From Aquilaria yunnanensis (taxonomy: Eukaryota; Streptophyta; Magnoliopsida; Malvales; Thymelaeaceae), in the NCBI GenBank assembly GCA_039654915.1, contig CM077599.1:71950001-72014000 (forward strand): DNA of 64,000 nucleotides, written 5' to 3'. Below the pieces are notes generated by a model, which had not been told where the DNA came from, did no database searches, and saw nothing but the letters and a program-made list of their open reading frames with translations. Below are positions 1 through 12,189 of this stretch, one piece after another. How positions within the stretch are numbered: position 1 is the stretch's first letter; each line of letters begins with the position of its first letter. The translations under genes were made by a program, and so were the position numbers.

Positions 1-2160
1 TGACAATTGGTTTGTTAGGCTAGAACAAAAGCTAGATTGATTTGCAAGTGAAATGGCATGGTTGTGCTTATGCGTGCATGGTGAGTTGAAGGCTTGTAAT
101 CTTGGTATAGGTATAAAATTTTTAAGTTTTCAAGTGTTTAAGTAATGCATTTACATGTTATATAGCATGTCTTGAAGTATTGGAAATGGTTGCTAAGTGG
201 TTTGGTTAGGGTGGAAAGTGAAAAAGGGAAAACAGAGCATAAAACACATGAAAATAGGGCAGCCAGGTGAATCCTGGTGCCGCGATGCTAGGGCTGGTGC
301 TTCTATGTTAGGGAGCTCAACATAAGATAGCCCCAAATGGCTTGTGGCACCGACCCCTCGAGGCCCAAGGCCCAAAGCTCGAGGCTTCTTAATGGCACTT
401 TGGTGTTATGATTACATTCCCTGGATCTAAGATCCACTTCTAAAGTGAGTTAAATGTAGCTATAAGGAGAGTTAAGTGGTGGAAAAAAAAGTGGCTTAAG
501 GACTAAGTGAGTAAGTGGACCGTAAGTAAGGTTATGAGTGCTAAGTAAGCCAAGAGCCTTTAAGCTTCTAGAGCACTTTAATAAAGCTATCTTGCTTAAT
601 AAGTTGAGCCTTTAAGTTTAAGAACTCCTATACAGCATGAAAAAAAGTAAGTAAAAAAGTGGCAAGTTACCATACTTACTAAGGCAAGAACAAAGTTTGT
701 ACAAATAAGTAGGACTAAGTAGAGGTAGGTTCGCACAACCTCGTCTAGTGGTCATTAGATAAGACCTCAGGACATTTAAGCTCATACTAAGTCGTATATA
801 TTTATTTTATATATATGGGTCTTGAGATTTTCATGCAGGTTAAGAAATCTTAAATTGAGAATATTGAATTCTCACCCCTTAAGTTCATATTGTATAGATG
901 CGATGACGTTGTGCTTGACACCAAACAAAGAAGCATTAAGTTTGAATTTCTTGTTGCCAATATAAATTTATGGAGTTAAGATTGGTCCTAAGTTTCAATT
1001 TGTTCATTATTATGCTAACTAAGTTATTTTATGGCCTTGGCACTGAGAAGGGTATTAAGGGCACAAGGGAAGTAAGATAACTCTTTACTATGGAGTAAGT
1101 GAGCTCAAGTTATGGCTAAGTTATTTTGTAATCTCAGACACCTTAGAAAGTTGAGTATCTAATTGCACTAAGTTGATTATCTAGTATAGACAAGGGTGAA
1201 AAGACTTAAGTTGGTCTTATATTCATAGTTGCTTTTGGTTGCACATTATGTTATTGAATGATGTACATAGGGTTGATACTTAAAGTCTCACCTATTGATT
1301 TTTAAGTGTTTTATAAAATTCGCGCATGTTCTCAATTGTTTTGCTTTGTTCACTTTACTTAAGAGCCGAAGCTACGCATGCATGACCATGTCCTAGGTTA
1401 ATGAACTAGTTTCATATAAGTTTTAAAGAATTACGAGTTTCAACCACCAATTTGCAACTAAGTGTAAGACCACTAAATCCTAATTAAGTCTATCCACGAG
1501 TGATTTTGGGTAGGTGTCCCTTACACATCGTATCATTAATGGCCCATTTCCAATGGCTTAAGCCATTGGAAATAAAATAAAATTTGTTTCCAATGGTTTA
1601 ACCGTTGGAAAATTTAAATTTTGTTTTCCCACTTATTTTTGAGAAATAGAAAAACAATTCATTTCCATTATTTTTATATAAAAATAAAACAATGTAATGG
1701 GGGAAAATAAAAATTCCATTTTCCAATAGCTTATCAGTTAGAATATTGGTTGTTGAAAAATGCATGTTTTGAAGTAATGGAATATAAAATTTTTGTCAAT
1801 TAAGTTTTTTCCAACTTGGATGAACATATACTATATAAAAAGCTTATGTATCTAGTCTATCTTAGAGCAATAACATAATTCAAATATGACTAAAGTGTCT
1901 ATTATAAAAAAATTATATCATTGTAGTAAAGGTCATTGGGAAAAACATTTAAGAAAAAAAGTTAAAATAGAAAACAAAATCGGTGATTGTTTTCTATAAG
2001 TTTTTTTTATGGCAAAAAACTAAAAAATGCCACTAAATCTAAATTTTGTAACAATTATGCCTTTGATTTGTATGACTATTAAATATGCATAAAAACATGA
2101 TCTTTATCGATTTATTTACTTTTTAAACTTTAAATGTTTTTATCAAAACCAAAAAGTGCA

Positions 2161-2164
<4 letters not shown>
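1..2164. other. Intergenic DNA, possible decayed LTR-retrotransposon material
   Basis: I find no coding region here. All frames are closed by frequent stops, and the only ORF of note is a 60-codon antisense one in a slightly GC-richer patch (about 190-400). That patch, with phrases such as ggtgccgcgatgctaggg, reads like decayed LTR material of plant Ty3/gypsy elements. This is an impression only: I could not define TG..CA ends, a primer-binding site or a target duplication. The rest is AT-rich unique-looking sequence. Confidence 0.3.
1546..1611. repeat. Two adjacent palindromes (28 bp perfect, 25 bp imperfect)
   Basis: Positions 1546-1573 are a perfect 28-bp palindrome centred between 1559 and 1560, with half-site ATTTCCAATGGCTT. 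Positions 1587-1611 repeat the same half-site motif with a few mismatches. A third decayed copy of the motif lies near 1720-1742. Either palindrome could form a stem without a loop. They could be head-to-head termini of a small foldback element; no longer flanking inverted repeat is visible. Confidence 0.85.

Positions 2165-2236
<72 letters not shown>
2165..2236. repeat. (TA)n microsatellite, about 36 units
   Basis: Uninterrupted alternating T and A for about 72 bases, ending in taaatatata. Shorter TA runs occur at 3369-3388 and 63721-63740. The length is likely to be unstable between individuals and in assembly. Confidence 0.95.
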
Positions 2237-2240
<4 letters not shown>

Positions 2241-2628
2241 TATACAATTGCAGAGATATTACCTTTTAGGTACTAGGAATTAATTCTATTTTAAAGAGTC
2301 TATTTTTCTATAGTTTACTATTTATATTTTAAGAACAATGGATAAGAATAGGTTTTCAAATCTGAGTGATGTGAGTATAATTTTTAATCAATAGATAAGG
2401 ATTAATTACCCAAAAAAGATTTTAAAAAAAAGTTATGCAAGACTTGACATCAATTTTTTAAACAATCACATTGACTCGGCTATAAATTAGAGACTAAGTG
2501 TATATTTGAAACCTTAAGGGTGGGTGTATTTTCATTAAAATTCAAAAGTAATGTAATTAAGCTTTTTAGTAATGTATAGTTGCTTACAATTTCATGTAAT
2601 TCCCTCATACCCCACATAAGAGAAATGT

Positions 2629-2710
2629 AAGAAGCCTTATGTGGATATATAGACTCAAGTTGTGCTTATGCTCTGGAACTTGAGCTTAGATATCCACATA
2701 AGGGTTCTTA
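2629..2710. repeat. Inverted repeat (hairpin) with arms of about 34 bp
   Basis: The left arm (2629-2662, containing CCTTATGTGGATAT) pairs with the right arm (about 2676-2710, containing ATATCCACATAAGG), with few mismatches and a loop of about 14 bases. A further copy of the half-motif ccacataag occurs just upstream at about 2612. It may be a foldback element or a decayed inverted-repeat locus. No ORF is associated with it. Confidence 0.7.
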
Positions 2711-2879
2711 AATGTCTTCCATGCGAGATACAAAAGTATTACAAACTCCTCCCCTTATGCACCCAATATCCTCATTGGTGTCACTCAAGGTCACTCAGAT
2801 TACTTGGCTCATTGGCCAAGCAACCTATCTAATCTACACTACAAAAGAACAGAGTATTTGAGATGGCCAAAATTTTTTG

Positions 2880-3330
2880 ACAATCGTAGGAAATGACTAT
2901 TCCTACCATTAAAATTGGCAGACAAAATTGTAAGAAAAAGCATTGTCAGAAATAGAAATCATTGGACAATTGTAGAATTGGCCGACAATTTTGTGATGCC
3001 TGTGGACCCCATGTTGTTCAACGATTTTGAGATGAAAAATGTCCTACCCTTTTGTGACAACTCTTGCTTCTTACGATTTTATGACTCTCGAAGTGCTACA
3101 ATTTTGCAATACCTATGAACCCTATATAGTCCAATTTGAGATGAAAACTGCCATACGCTTTTTTGACACATGTACTTCCTACAATTTTATGACCTTAGAG
3201 GTGACCCCATATGTCATACGGTTTTATGACCCTAAGTTTTGCTAAAAGTTTGTGACTAGAGTATTTTCTACGATCTTGTGACTATTGCTAATCCTACATT
3301 TTTTTTTACCATTTGACAATTTGTTTTTTT
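2880..3330. repeat. CACTA subterminal repeat block
   Basis: Short units resembling tcctacgattttatgac recur about every 50-60 bases, with inverted versions such as gtcataaaatcg implied on the other strand. In characterised CACTA elements such blocks bind the TNPA protein and are needed for transposition. Short plus-strand ORFs in this block are produced by the repeats and are not genes. Confidence 0.65.
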
Positions 3331-3355
3331 ATTTTTAACAAATTATATACATGTC

Positions 3356-3388
<33 letters not shown>

Positions 3389-3486
3389 ACAAAGGATGGA
3401 AGTAATGAATAATTAATTATATATTAAAGTAATAAAATTCTGTAAACAATATCAATTACAATCAATCCATGAACTAATGAAAAAAA

Positions 3487-4480
3487 TCAACAGGATGCAA
3501 ACATCGGCATCTTGCCGGGTACTACCATCATCATGATGCTGAAACGAGGATTTGGTTTGAAGGTCAGCCGAGAGAGTTGATGTAGGTGTAATCCCACGTT
3601 TGATCAATGAGTTAAGTGTGGCGCTCACTGTAGCCTCGGTGTCCCACTAGACCAATTGGTTAACCTCCACCTGGAAATGGGTAAAATCACTTCGTAGTTG
3701 GGCGTTCTTAACTCTCAACTCACCAATCTCTACTGGATTAGCACGTGGTGCCTAATGTAGTTGGTAAGTAGCATTTAGCAAGGTAAAAATGATAGAATTA
3801 ATGAATTAAGTTAAATAAAATGAAAAATACCTAGTTTGGTCCAAACATGTGTGGATTAGCGAGATGAAGTGGAACACCCGATAGTTAACTTTTCTTTGGT
3901 GGGCCTCATTCCTCACTTTATAATTGTGCATCAAACTATGGTCGGGAGTCTAGATTTGGGTATTTTTCCTAAACCCACTAGATGTATCCCTACTACAATG
4001 AAATGGAATTAGATTTAGTAGAATACTTAATATATATTTTAATGTTGTTAGTTCTAATAAATGAAAATTTATTACCTTAAGTTGCTACGCGATTGGATTG
4101 ATGGGCTGACTAGTCTTTTTTTGTGTGTGAGTGAGTCCACTAGTCATCAAATGTCAACTCAACTTCATTCCGTTCTCTTGTCTGAACATTTTTTCATGTG
4201 GTTAACAAATTAAGTAATTGGTAAACTATTTTGAAAATTGTAATGTAAGTTAATGGAAGGGAAAGGTTGTTACCATACAATCTCAATGCATCTCACTTGG
4301 GATGAAGCCTATTGTGTGCTTCAGAATAATGCCCAACTCATCCGTTGCATGCTTGGCATAGGAATCCACCACCAATAACTTCTTCTGCCTCTTTTGCTGC
4401 CACTGGTCGCACAACTGGTGCCACATCTACTCACTGTAGCATGGTGGAACTTGCAGCCGCATCAAACTATAGTTGGGGTT
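3487..4480 (-). pseudogene. CACTA TNPA-like second ORF, decayed
   Basis: Read on the minus strand, about 3755 to 3487 is open for nearly 90 codons apart from one stop. It encodes a polar stretch including VEVNQLV and ATVSATLNSLIKRG, consistent with the coiled-coil C-terminus of plant CACTA second ORFs. Upstream, 4440-4300 encodes QWQQKRQKKLLVV followed by AKHATDELGIILKHTIG. This resembles the conserved transposase_24-type segment (W..., S..A, NR..., HT.G). Several stops and gaps separate the pieces, so introns and decay cannot be told apart by eye. Placement between the transposase and the 3' terminus supports the call; sequence similarity alone is modest. Confidence 0.5.
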
Positions 4481-4879
4481 GTCATAAAAGTTCAAGATTT
4501 CATCTATCGTAACCTTTTTTTAGTGGTACACATGATTCCGCATGGACCATAAGTAGTACTTTAACACAGGCCAGCGGATGTGCCCAAAGTCTCTGGGGTC
4601 CCATGCATAACAGTTCTTCAGTACCACAACCTCTCATGATGGAGGCTAGTGTGGAATGAACGGACTCATATGTAAGAAGGTTGTAACAAATTGAAATTAT
4701 AGTATGATATATATAAAGTGACGTAATTAAAAACCGTAAGTAGTTATGCCAAAAAATCAATTATGGTAGTTAGCAACACTTTCTCGCAAAGGACGATTAT
4801 CAAACGGTCCTGTGGATATGGGGGTGGCAGTAAGTTTGCTACCCCTGGGCATAGCCCCATAGGGACCGAGGCACCATCC

Positions 4880-6960
4880 TGCATCTACTCGTCACCTGAG
4901 GATAAGTCATCCATAACCTTCTATTGAGGCTAATGTGCCTAAGGCTGTTACTGGTGCTGGTGTTGGTGCTGTAGCCTGCTCACATAAGCAGACATACCAA
5001 AATTAACTTGATTAAGGAATGCATTAGGGTCGAGCTCCCAACTAGTCTAGCCAATGCCTGTAGGCTGATAGTGAGATGACCCGAATATTAAGCTTGTATT
5101 CAGGTAGTAGGCATCTTGAGTGTCCCCAGAGTGATGAAATGTTGAGCTAGATGCGCCATATGTCCCAGATCCAGTAAACATTGTCACCAGCGATTAAGGA
5201 TATTATGACATCTCTCATTGAATATGGACAGTAAGTGACCCTCAACATAAGTCATACAAAGATAGATGTCATTATTTCATGGCACCTTGTTCAATCGTGC
5301 AGGAATATTAGCATCAAAGTAATGGCTACAAAATGTAGACATTTCCTGGATTGAATACACTTCAATAATTGAACCTTCAATTGTAGCTATTTTTTTAGCC
5401 TTTTGCTTCAACGAACGCATAAGTCTACCAAGTGAACCAGACACGTAACAATTATTGATGTATAATACATAACAAAACTATCTTTCATTAAAAGAATTAT
5501 GAAGCTAAAACCCAATGCAAACAAAATTACCTTTCAAAAAAATACATCCATCTAAATTAAACTAGACCATACAACTTTGCCTCATAAAGGTGGTGAATGA
5601 CAAGATGTTTCATCAAATCAAAGAATGCAGGTGGGAATATCTTCTCCAACTTATACATGGTAACCACCATGTTTTGCTCCAATTGTTGCATGTCCTCAAC
5701 TCAAATCGTACTTGTGCATAATGTTCTAAAAATGGAACAAATCAGAAATCATTTTCCATATAGGACCTGGCACGAACCCATGCAATGTAATGGGAAGCAG
5801 CCTCTACATAAAAATGCGACAATTATAGCTCTTGAAGTTATAAAATACACCATCACTCAAGTTAACTGTACAACCCAAGTTTTAGGCATAACTATCGGGC
5901 ATCATGATTGTTTTCAGCCACAGGGTAACCTCTCTTCCATGTTCCCGGCTCAAGGTATAAGATGTTTTTGGTTTTACAGTGGCCTGCCAGACATTTCGCA
6001 AGTGTAGCTCAGGATGCATATTCTTTATCTCCTCAAGGGAAAGGCAGGAATTTGAGTTATCTTTCATTTTCCCTCGTACATCTGTAACAATGTTGAAAAG
6101 ATTCTCAAAATATTTTTTTTCAATGTGCAAGACGTCCAAATTATGGCGAACTAGCAAATGTTTCCAGTATAGTAACTCCCAACATATACAATACTTTAAC
6201 CAATTATGTCACTTTCCAAACCCCACAACTCGGTGTTTATCATATGAATTACCAAATGGAAGAAAAAAATATTCAACCAACATAGCATAAATTTTCTCTC
6301 TTGACTTATATGGATTAAGGACAGCACTCATTTTTTTCCTTGGGATGAACAATGATACACTCGAATGGAACGTGTGATTATACAGTAAGAAAACCTAGTG
6401 ACAATCAAACCAATATGGCTTCCTACATTTCTTCAAAAAAAATGTGTCAAGGTGATCCAAGCAATATAGACATAAAAGCTTACCATGGGTACTTTAACTT
6501 GAAAGGTTGCTTAGTGTAAGAAAATCATTAACTAGCCATAACAAACAAGCATTCATAACAAAATTCTGTTGGCACAAACTATACTATGTAACAACCTCTT
6601 TTGACCATAGAGTTTTGAGCTTCTTAATCAATGGTTGTAAAAATACATTGATGTTGCATCTTGGTGCTCCAAGACCAGGAATTAATAGAGTCAGGAAAAT
6701 AAATGTCTCCTTCATGCACAGTTCTGGTGAAATATTGTAAACAACTAAAAAGGCTGTCATATTGTGTATGTTCCACCAATAACATTTTTCATGTTAACTG
6801 TTACTACAAAAGGAACACATTAACTGCAATACTGCTTATACGACTTTCAACTGCCCAACTTGGACAATCCATGATTATGTTAATCACAAATATAACTCAA
6901 TCCAATACATCTTATTTGCCCACAATTTGAATCAGATCAACATTATATTTTTCATTAACA
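4880..6960 (-). pseudogene. CACTA TNP2/TNPD transposase, decayed
   Basis: Minus-strand conceptual translation gives successive TNP2-family blocks in the expected order. CMKETFIFLTLLIPG is near 6715-6670, followed by INVFLQPLI and VNDFLTLSNLS. A CLYCLDHLDTFFLKKCRKPYW-like block follows at about 6480-6410. Next come RHNLDVLHIEKKYFEN (about 6150-6105) and DVRGKMKDNS, then KPKTSYTLSREH (about 5965). The C-terminal part holds FKSYNCRIFM and, near 5450-5290, GRLMRSLKQK with EGSIIEVYSIQEMSTFC, as in the DUF4218 tail. The family enzyme cuts and rejoins CACTA elements in the nucleus. At least six in-frame stops and several frame changes interrupt the reading. The element is therefore not autonomous, although the order of blocks is complete. 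Confidence 0.85.
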
Positions 6961-7199
6961 CAATCATGAATGGAGAATCTAAGGTTAATGAATAAATACT
7001 TATGATGTAACTACATGCTGTATTATAACTCTACTACCTAAATTAACATAAATATATCTACTAAAAAACAAGCAATTACTATCTAAATCACTAAGCTCAC
7101 TTTAATGAGAAGCTGTACGGTATACCTAGTACAACTCACCACTCGCTCATTTTCACATTATTTATGAAATTGCCACTATGTCCTAAATAGCATATTTGT

Positions 7200-10100
7200 C
7201 TAAATGGAATGCCATTATACAAAATAGTACATTTGTCTAAAGAGAACATCACATTTATCTGAAGAGAAGAATACTTCATAAAACAACACATTTGTGTGAT
7301 GGGAATAATATTTTTTATTGTATCAAATAATATTATTTATAAATAGTATTTCTTTCAAAATTAACAATATTTTACAGAACACCACATTTGTAAGAATGAA
7401 ACAACACTTCTTACTAAACGAAACAACATCATTTACGAACAACACATCTTACAAAATCAACAATATATTATAGAACAGTACATTAATCTTAATGGAGCAA
7501 CAATTCTTATTGAATTGAATAACATTATTTATGAACATTATATCTCTCAAAATTAAAATATTCTACAAAACACCACATTTGTAAGAATAGAACAACATTT
7601 CTTACTAAAAGGAACAACACTTATTACTTAACAGAATAACATTGATTGATCATGAATAGCACATGTTATGAAATAAACATATTGTAGAACAATACATTTG
7701 TGTGAACGAAACAACATTTATTACAAAAAGGAACAACACTTGTTACTGAATAGAACAACACTTATTACGAATAGCACCTATTACGAAATGAATAGCATAG
7801 TACAAAACAACACATATATATAATTGAAACAATACGAATGATAGTTGGGTGGCAATATCTGTCACTCACAGATATTCGTCTATGATGGATAGGTAGACGG
7901 TTAAAAATCCTCGTGATGAGGCGGACATAAATGGCAAATTGCAACTATCTGGCAGGTACGGGTGGGTAGTGAATAGGGGATCTCCATGACGGGTATATTC
8001 GCCCTGTCTACCCGTCAAACCCGCCAATTTGAAATCCCTTGTTTACGCTTATAGATTATACCAAAATCACCAATTAGTCCAAACCCTAGCCTTGTTAACC
8101 GTCACAATTCACAAATACTCATTCTCATTCACTCATCACTCACTCCCCAGCTCACCGTCAGTTTGTCACCGTATAGGCGTATATGCTCACCACCTCACCA
8201 TCTTTCCTGAATCCCAAGCAACCTGATCCGATGATCCCCTTCCTACTTCCCACCTCTTTCACCATCACTTAGTCCTATCATTTCTTCCTAATTGCTCACA
8301 ATCAGCAATTGCTCACCATTGATCCATCTGCCATCACAGCATTACTCTAGGATAGAGTAGGCAAAGCAGGTTAAGTAGTCAAATTCAGAGGATATGCAAC
8401 TCCAACCGTCCTTACTCTTCCATCTTCTTGAAAAGTTTCCTGCTTTAAGAAGACTGAGATCAATGGGCGATGTGCAACCGTGCTCGATGGTCTGTACTCT
8501 GTTTCATTTTCTTTGTTGATTTATTTCAATATTCAATTGCTTGATATTCGATTGGTTTACTTCATAAATTGGTTTACTCCTTTGGTTGGTTGACTTCATA
8601 AATTGATTTATTTTTTAGGGTCTGGGTTGGGAACAAATAGCACTTGTGCTTTTCAACTTGTTTTCAAAATTTAGAATAGATAGAAAAACTGAAGAACTTG
8701 ATGTTTTTTTTAATGTTATGCAATGGACTTGGTTTATGGATTTATTTGAAGATCCTTGCTCATTGAAAGTTTGCATTCTTACTGGGAATTTTAGCTGTTA
8801 AATTTGCTTCCTTATACTGCTAGGGCCAGATATGAGCATAAAGATTAGGCTTGATAAGATTGTAGTTTAGAAGAGAAAGGATTATGTGAGCTAACTGTAC
8901 TAGTAGGTTTAAAGATAAATATTTTTTTGTACCCATTTGTGTTATGGTAATGTGAACTGGTAAACAACGAATTGGAAGTGTAGCTACTGCAGCGACTTAA
9001 AAGGATTATTTAATTCAGTTTAGCACAGCTGTATTTAAGGCCATACTCTAAGGATAAAAAAAAATTATTTGAAGTGATTTCACATGGTAGAAGATAAAAA
9101 TACCATTGTTATTTTTGTGTGTTTGGATAATATAGGGTGATATGGGTAGAGATGGTCATAATTTTTTAGTGCATGGGAATTATCATGTGAGTGATATAAA
9201 GTTGGCAAAATAAAATCACGAGTAGATACATTTCTCAGACAAATTAATATGTTTGCAGTTTTCTGATTTAAGTGATTCTTAATGACATGCCAAAAGGGCT
9301 CATTAAGTGTTTAACTATTTAAGTAGACATGTCATCTTGAAGTCGATGAACATAGTGCTTTGAACTAATTGGTGATTTGTTGCTAAACAGTCTTGTTTTA
9401 TTGTTCTTTAGTGATTGATGTGTTTATTTCGTTGGGCTAAATGACCATAGTTACTTCTGTTGGCTTCTACTATTTCATTAGGATTTAATTATGACCTTCA
9501 ACCTTGACATTCTTCTATACATTTTTTTAATATTGTCAATTATTAAGTGATATTTTATAATGCTTTATTTCATGCGAGCCATTACTGGATAGAGTAGAAA
9601 TTATTTGATTGCAATTGATTTTCATCTATGTGCATGTCAGAGCTTAACGGAAGTTATTTAAAGATGTTCGCACTACCATTTTTAAACGTGATTCAGAAAC
9701 TAGCCTTAGCCTATTAATGCAAACCATCAAAAGTAAATCAAGCGATACGGTGAAGGTAGCAAGACGTTTCGGACCAAACTTTAGTTTGTTGTTTAATTAG
9801 CTTTTCTGTTTATATGTACAGTGACTTTGGATGTGTATTTGTTCATGTTTGATTCGTATTGGTTGTTTACTCTCAATGCAATGTCAAAAATATGAATGTT
9901 TTATGCTGTATTTTTTATGAAATTTTACAAAGAAGCTTATTACATGGTTATACTTGTGGGTATGGATTGCCTGAAGGTCACGAGGCAGGTGGAATTTCTC
10001 AACCATTGGTAGATACCCGCAAAGTGGCTAGTTGGAAAAAATTCATGTGTACAGAAGCTAGGTCAGGTATATCCACTCTCAATCCACCCCGTTATCATCC

Positions 10101-11690
10101 ATATGAAACAACACTTATTAGAGAATTGAACAATAATTATTACTAAATGGAACAATACTTATTACGAATAACACATTTTACGGAATGAACAACATATTAC
10201 AAAAACATTACATTGGTATGAATTGAACAACACTTATTACTGAATGAAACAACACTTATTATGAATAGCACTTCTTCCAAAATGGATGGCATATTATATA
10301 ATAATATATTTGTATGAATGGAATGTCACTTATCACTGAACAGAACACCACTGTAAAATAAAACTATATTTGGCTCTAAATAAAAGCTCAGTCTATCGTC
10401 ACTACTATCAACGTACTTATTTAGTCAATTCTGATTGAACCAAACACAATAATTTATGAATGGCAAATCTAACAATATGAACAACATATTACAGAATATC
10501 ACATTTTTATAAATAGAGCAATACTTCTGACTGAACAAAACACCGTAATTTACGAACAACACATCTTATGAAATGAATACCATATTACAAAATAACACAT
10601 TTATATGAACAAAGGAACACTTTTTACTGAACAGAACACCATAATTTTTACCAATAACACATCTTATAAAATGAACAACATACTAGAGAACATCACCTTT
10701 GAATGAAAAGAACAATACTTATTATTAAACTAAACACCATAGTTTACGAACTATACATTTTACAAAATGAGCAGTATATTATAAAATAACATGTTTGTAT
10801 GAGTAAAATAGCACTTCTTGATGAACAAAACACTATAATTTACAAGCAACACATCTTAAAAAAATGAATATCATATTATAAAACAACACATTTGTATGAA
10901 CAAAGTAGCATTTCTTACTAAACAAAACACTATAAGTTATGAAGAACACATTTTATAAAATGAACAACATATTAGAAAACACCATATCTGTATGAAAAGA
11001 ACAATACGTATTACTGAATAGAACATCCTAAAAAATGAATAACATATTATAAAACAACATATTTGTATGAATTATAACAGCACTTCTTGATGAATAAAAC
11101 ACCATAATTTACAAACAAGACATCTTACGAAATAAATATATTAAAAAATAGCACATTTGTATGAACAAAACAGCATTTTTTACTGAACAGAACACCATAA
11201 TTTATGAATAACATATCTTATAAAATGAATAACATATTAGAGAATATCACATTTGTATTAAAAGAACAACACTTATTACTGAATAGAACATCTTAATTTA
11301 CGAACAACACATTTTTCTGAAGGGAATAATACTTAATAGAATAACATATTAGTCTGAAGGGAATAATACTTTACAAAACAACACATTTGTTTGAATAGAT
11401 CAAGATTTCTTATTAAATCAAACAACATTATTTATGAATAATATTTTTTACAAAATGAGCAGCATATTATGGGACGTCAAATTTGTATAAATAAAATAAC
11501 ATTTATTACTGAACGGAGTAACACAACTTACGAATAACACATCTTACGAAATAAACAGTATATTACAAAATAACAAATTTGTCTGAATGAAATAATATTT
11601 TTTGCTAAGTGAAACAACATTATTTACAAACATTATTTTACAGTGGTGTTCTGTTCAGTGATAATATATTACAAAACAGCACATTTACTA
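7200..11690. repeat. Degenerate AAC-rich tandem array, about 2.2 kb in two blocks
   Basis: Blocks at 7200-7832 and 10103-11690 consist of diverged units, roughly 75-110 bp apart. Each unit contains variants of aacaacacatttgtatgaa, then cacttattactgaacagaac, then accataatttacgaac, then acatcttacgaaatgaa and caacatatta. No long ORF survives in it. The two blocks are one array interrupted by the insertion at 7833-10102. The array lies on the 5' side of the CACTA transposase, so it could be that element's 5' subterminal region, but its motifs differ from the repeats at 2880-3330. It could equally be an independent satellite. Confidence 0.75.
7833..10102. mobile_element. hAT-like insertion in the AAC-rich array
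   Basis: The left end (gaatgatagttgggtggcaat) and the reverse complement of the right end (ggatgataacggggtggattg) match as imperfect inverted repeats of about 20 bp. Flanking 8-mers ttgaaaca and atgaaaca differ at one base and could be a decayed 8-bp target duplication, but both lie in array repeats, so this is weak. Subterminal stretches rich in ACCCG or CGGGT at both ends (about 7950-8030 and 9950-10080) are usual for plant hAT elements. The interior (8030-9950) shows an aaaccctag-type 5'-UTR-like start and a possible short exon near 8463-8490 before a donor. I recognise no hAT transposase in it, so it is non-autonomous or carries captured host DNA. Confidence 0.5.
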
Positions 11691-11896
11691 TTAATATATA
11701 AAACAGAACCATATCAAAGGCTAGATCTGTGTTTCCCTTAAACAGGCTGTTGTGTATTTGACTAGAGATTGCCACATGGACTTTTTATTTCCACTACTAT
11801 CTATGTGCCAAGCAATTTCTCCATTGCACCCTTCTGTACATTCATGCAATTGCTAGCGTTTTCCCTTTTTAGTTTTCTCTACTTATCTCAATTTGC

Positions 11897-12031
11897 CAGC
11901 TATATTATTGACTTTTCCATTCTCTTACTATTCGGTTTGATATTCTATTCATTTATATGTGTACGGATAGACTTGCCAGCTACATTATTGACTTTTCCAT
12001 TCTCTTACTATTCGGTTTGATATTCTATTCA
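11897..12031 (+). repeat. 75-bp tandem duplication
   Basis: The stretch starting gccagctatattattgac at 11897 recurs at 11972 with one or two differences over about 58 bases. The period is 75 bp. The duplication sits in the presumed upstream or intron region of the small ORF that ends at 12650. Confidence 0.85.
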
Positions 12032-12189
12032 TATATGACAATCAATTATCAATAATCATGTCTTATTGTTACGATTTTCCTTTACCAAATGTCTGTGTTC
12101 CTTTATTTAAGTATCATCCCCACTTTTGGTTCATATCAATCGCATTTGTGTTTTTCCTATTGCATGGCTTTTATGTTTGCAGGAATTTC

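Larger units (their letters stand above)
2837..7000 (-). mobile_element. CACTA (En/Spm-type) transposon, 3' terminus at 2837, 5' end not found
   Basis: The element begins with CACTACAAAAGAAC at 2837, the diagnostic CACTA terminal motif. The three bases before it (cta, 2834-2836) would be one half of the usual 3-bp target duplication. From 2880 to about 3330 there are repeated short motifs in both orientations (acgattttatgac, gacaatt, tcctac), as in CACTA subterminal regions. Two minus-strand coding remnants follow, in the normal CACTA order: TNPD/TNP2 nearer the 5' side and a TNPA-like ORF nearer the 3' terminus. I could not find the matching inverted terminus to the right, so the right coordinate given is only the limit of recognisable transposase. 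The true end may be lost, diverged, or beyond the repeat array that follows. Confidence 0.8.

Noticed and set aside
3485..3545. Possible CRISPR-like or tRNA-like short structures in the CACTA region
   Set aside because: No regular spacer pattern or cloverleaf could be drawn; the repeats are CACTA subterminal motifs in a plant genome.
5597..6007. Plus-strand ORF of 136 codons
   Set aside because: It is the shadow of the minus-strand CACTA TNP2 transposase, which has clear family motifs in the same bases.
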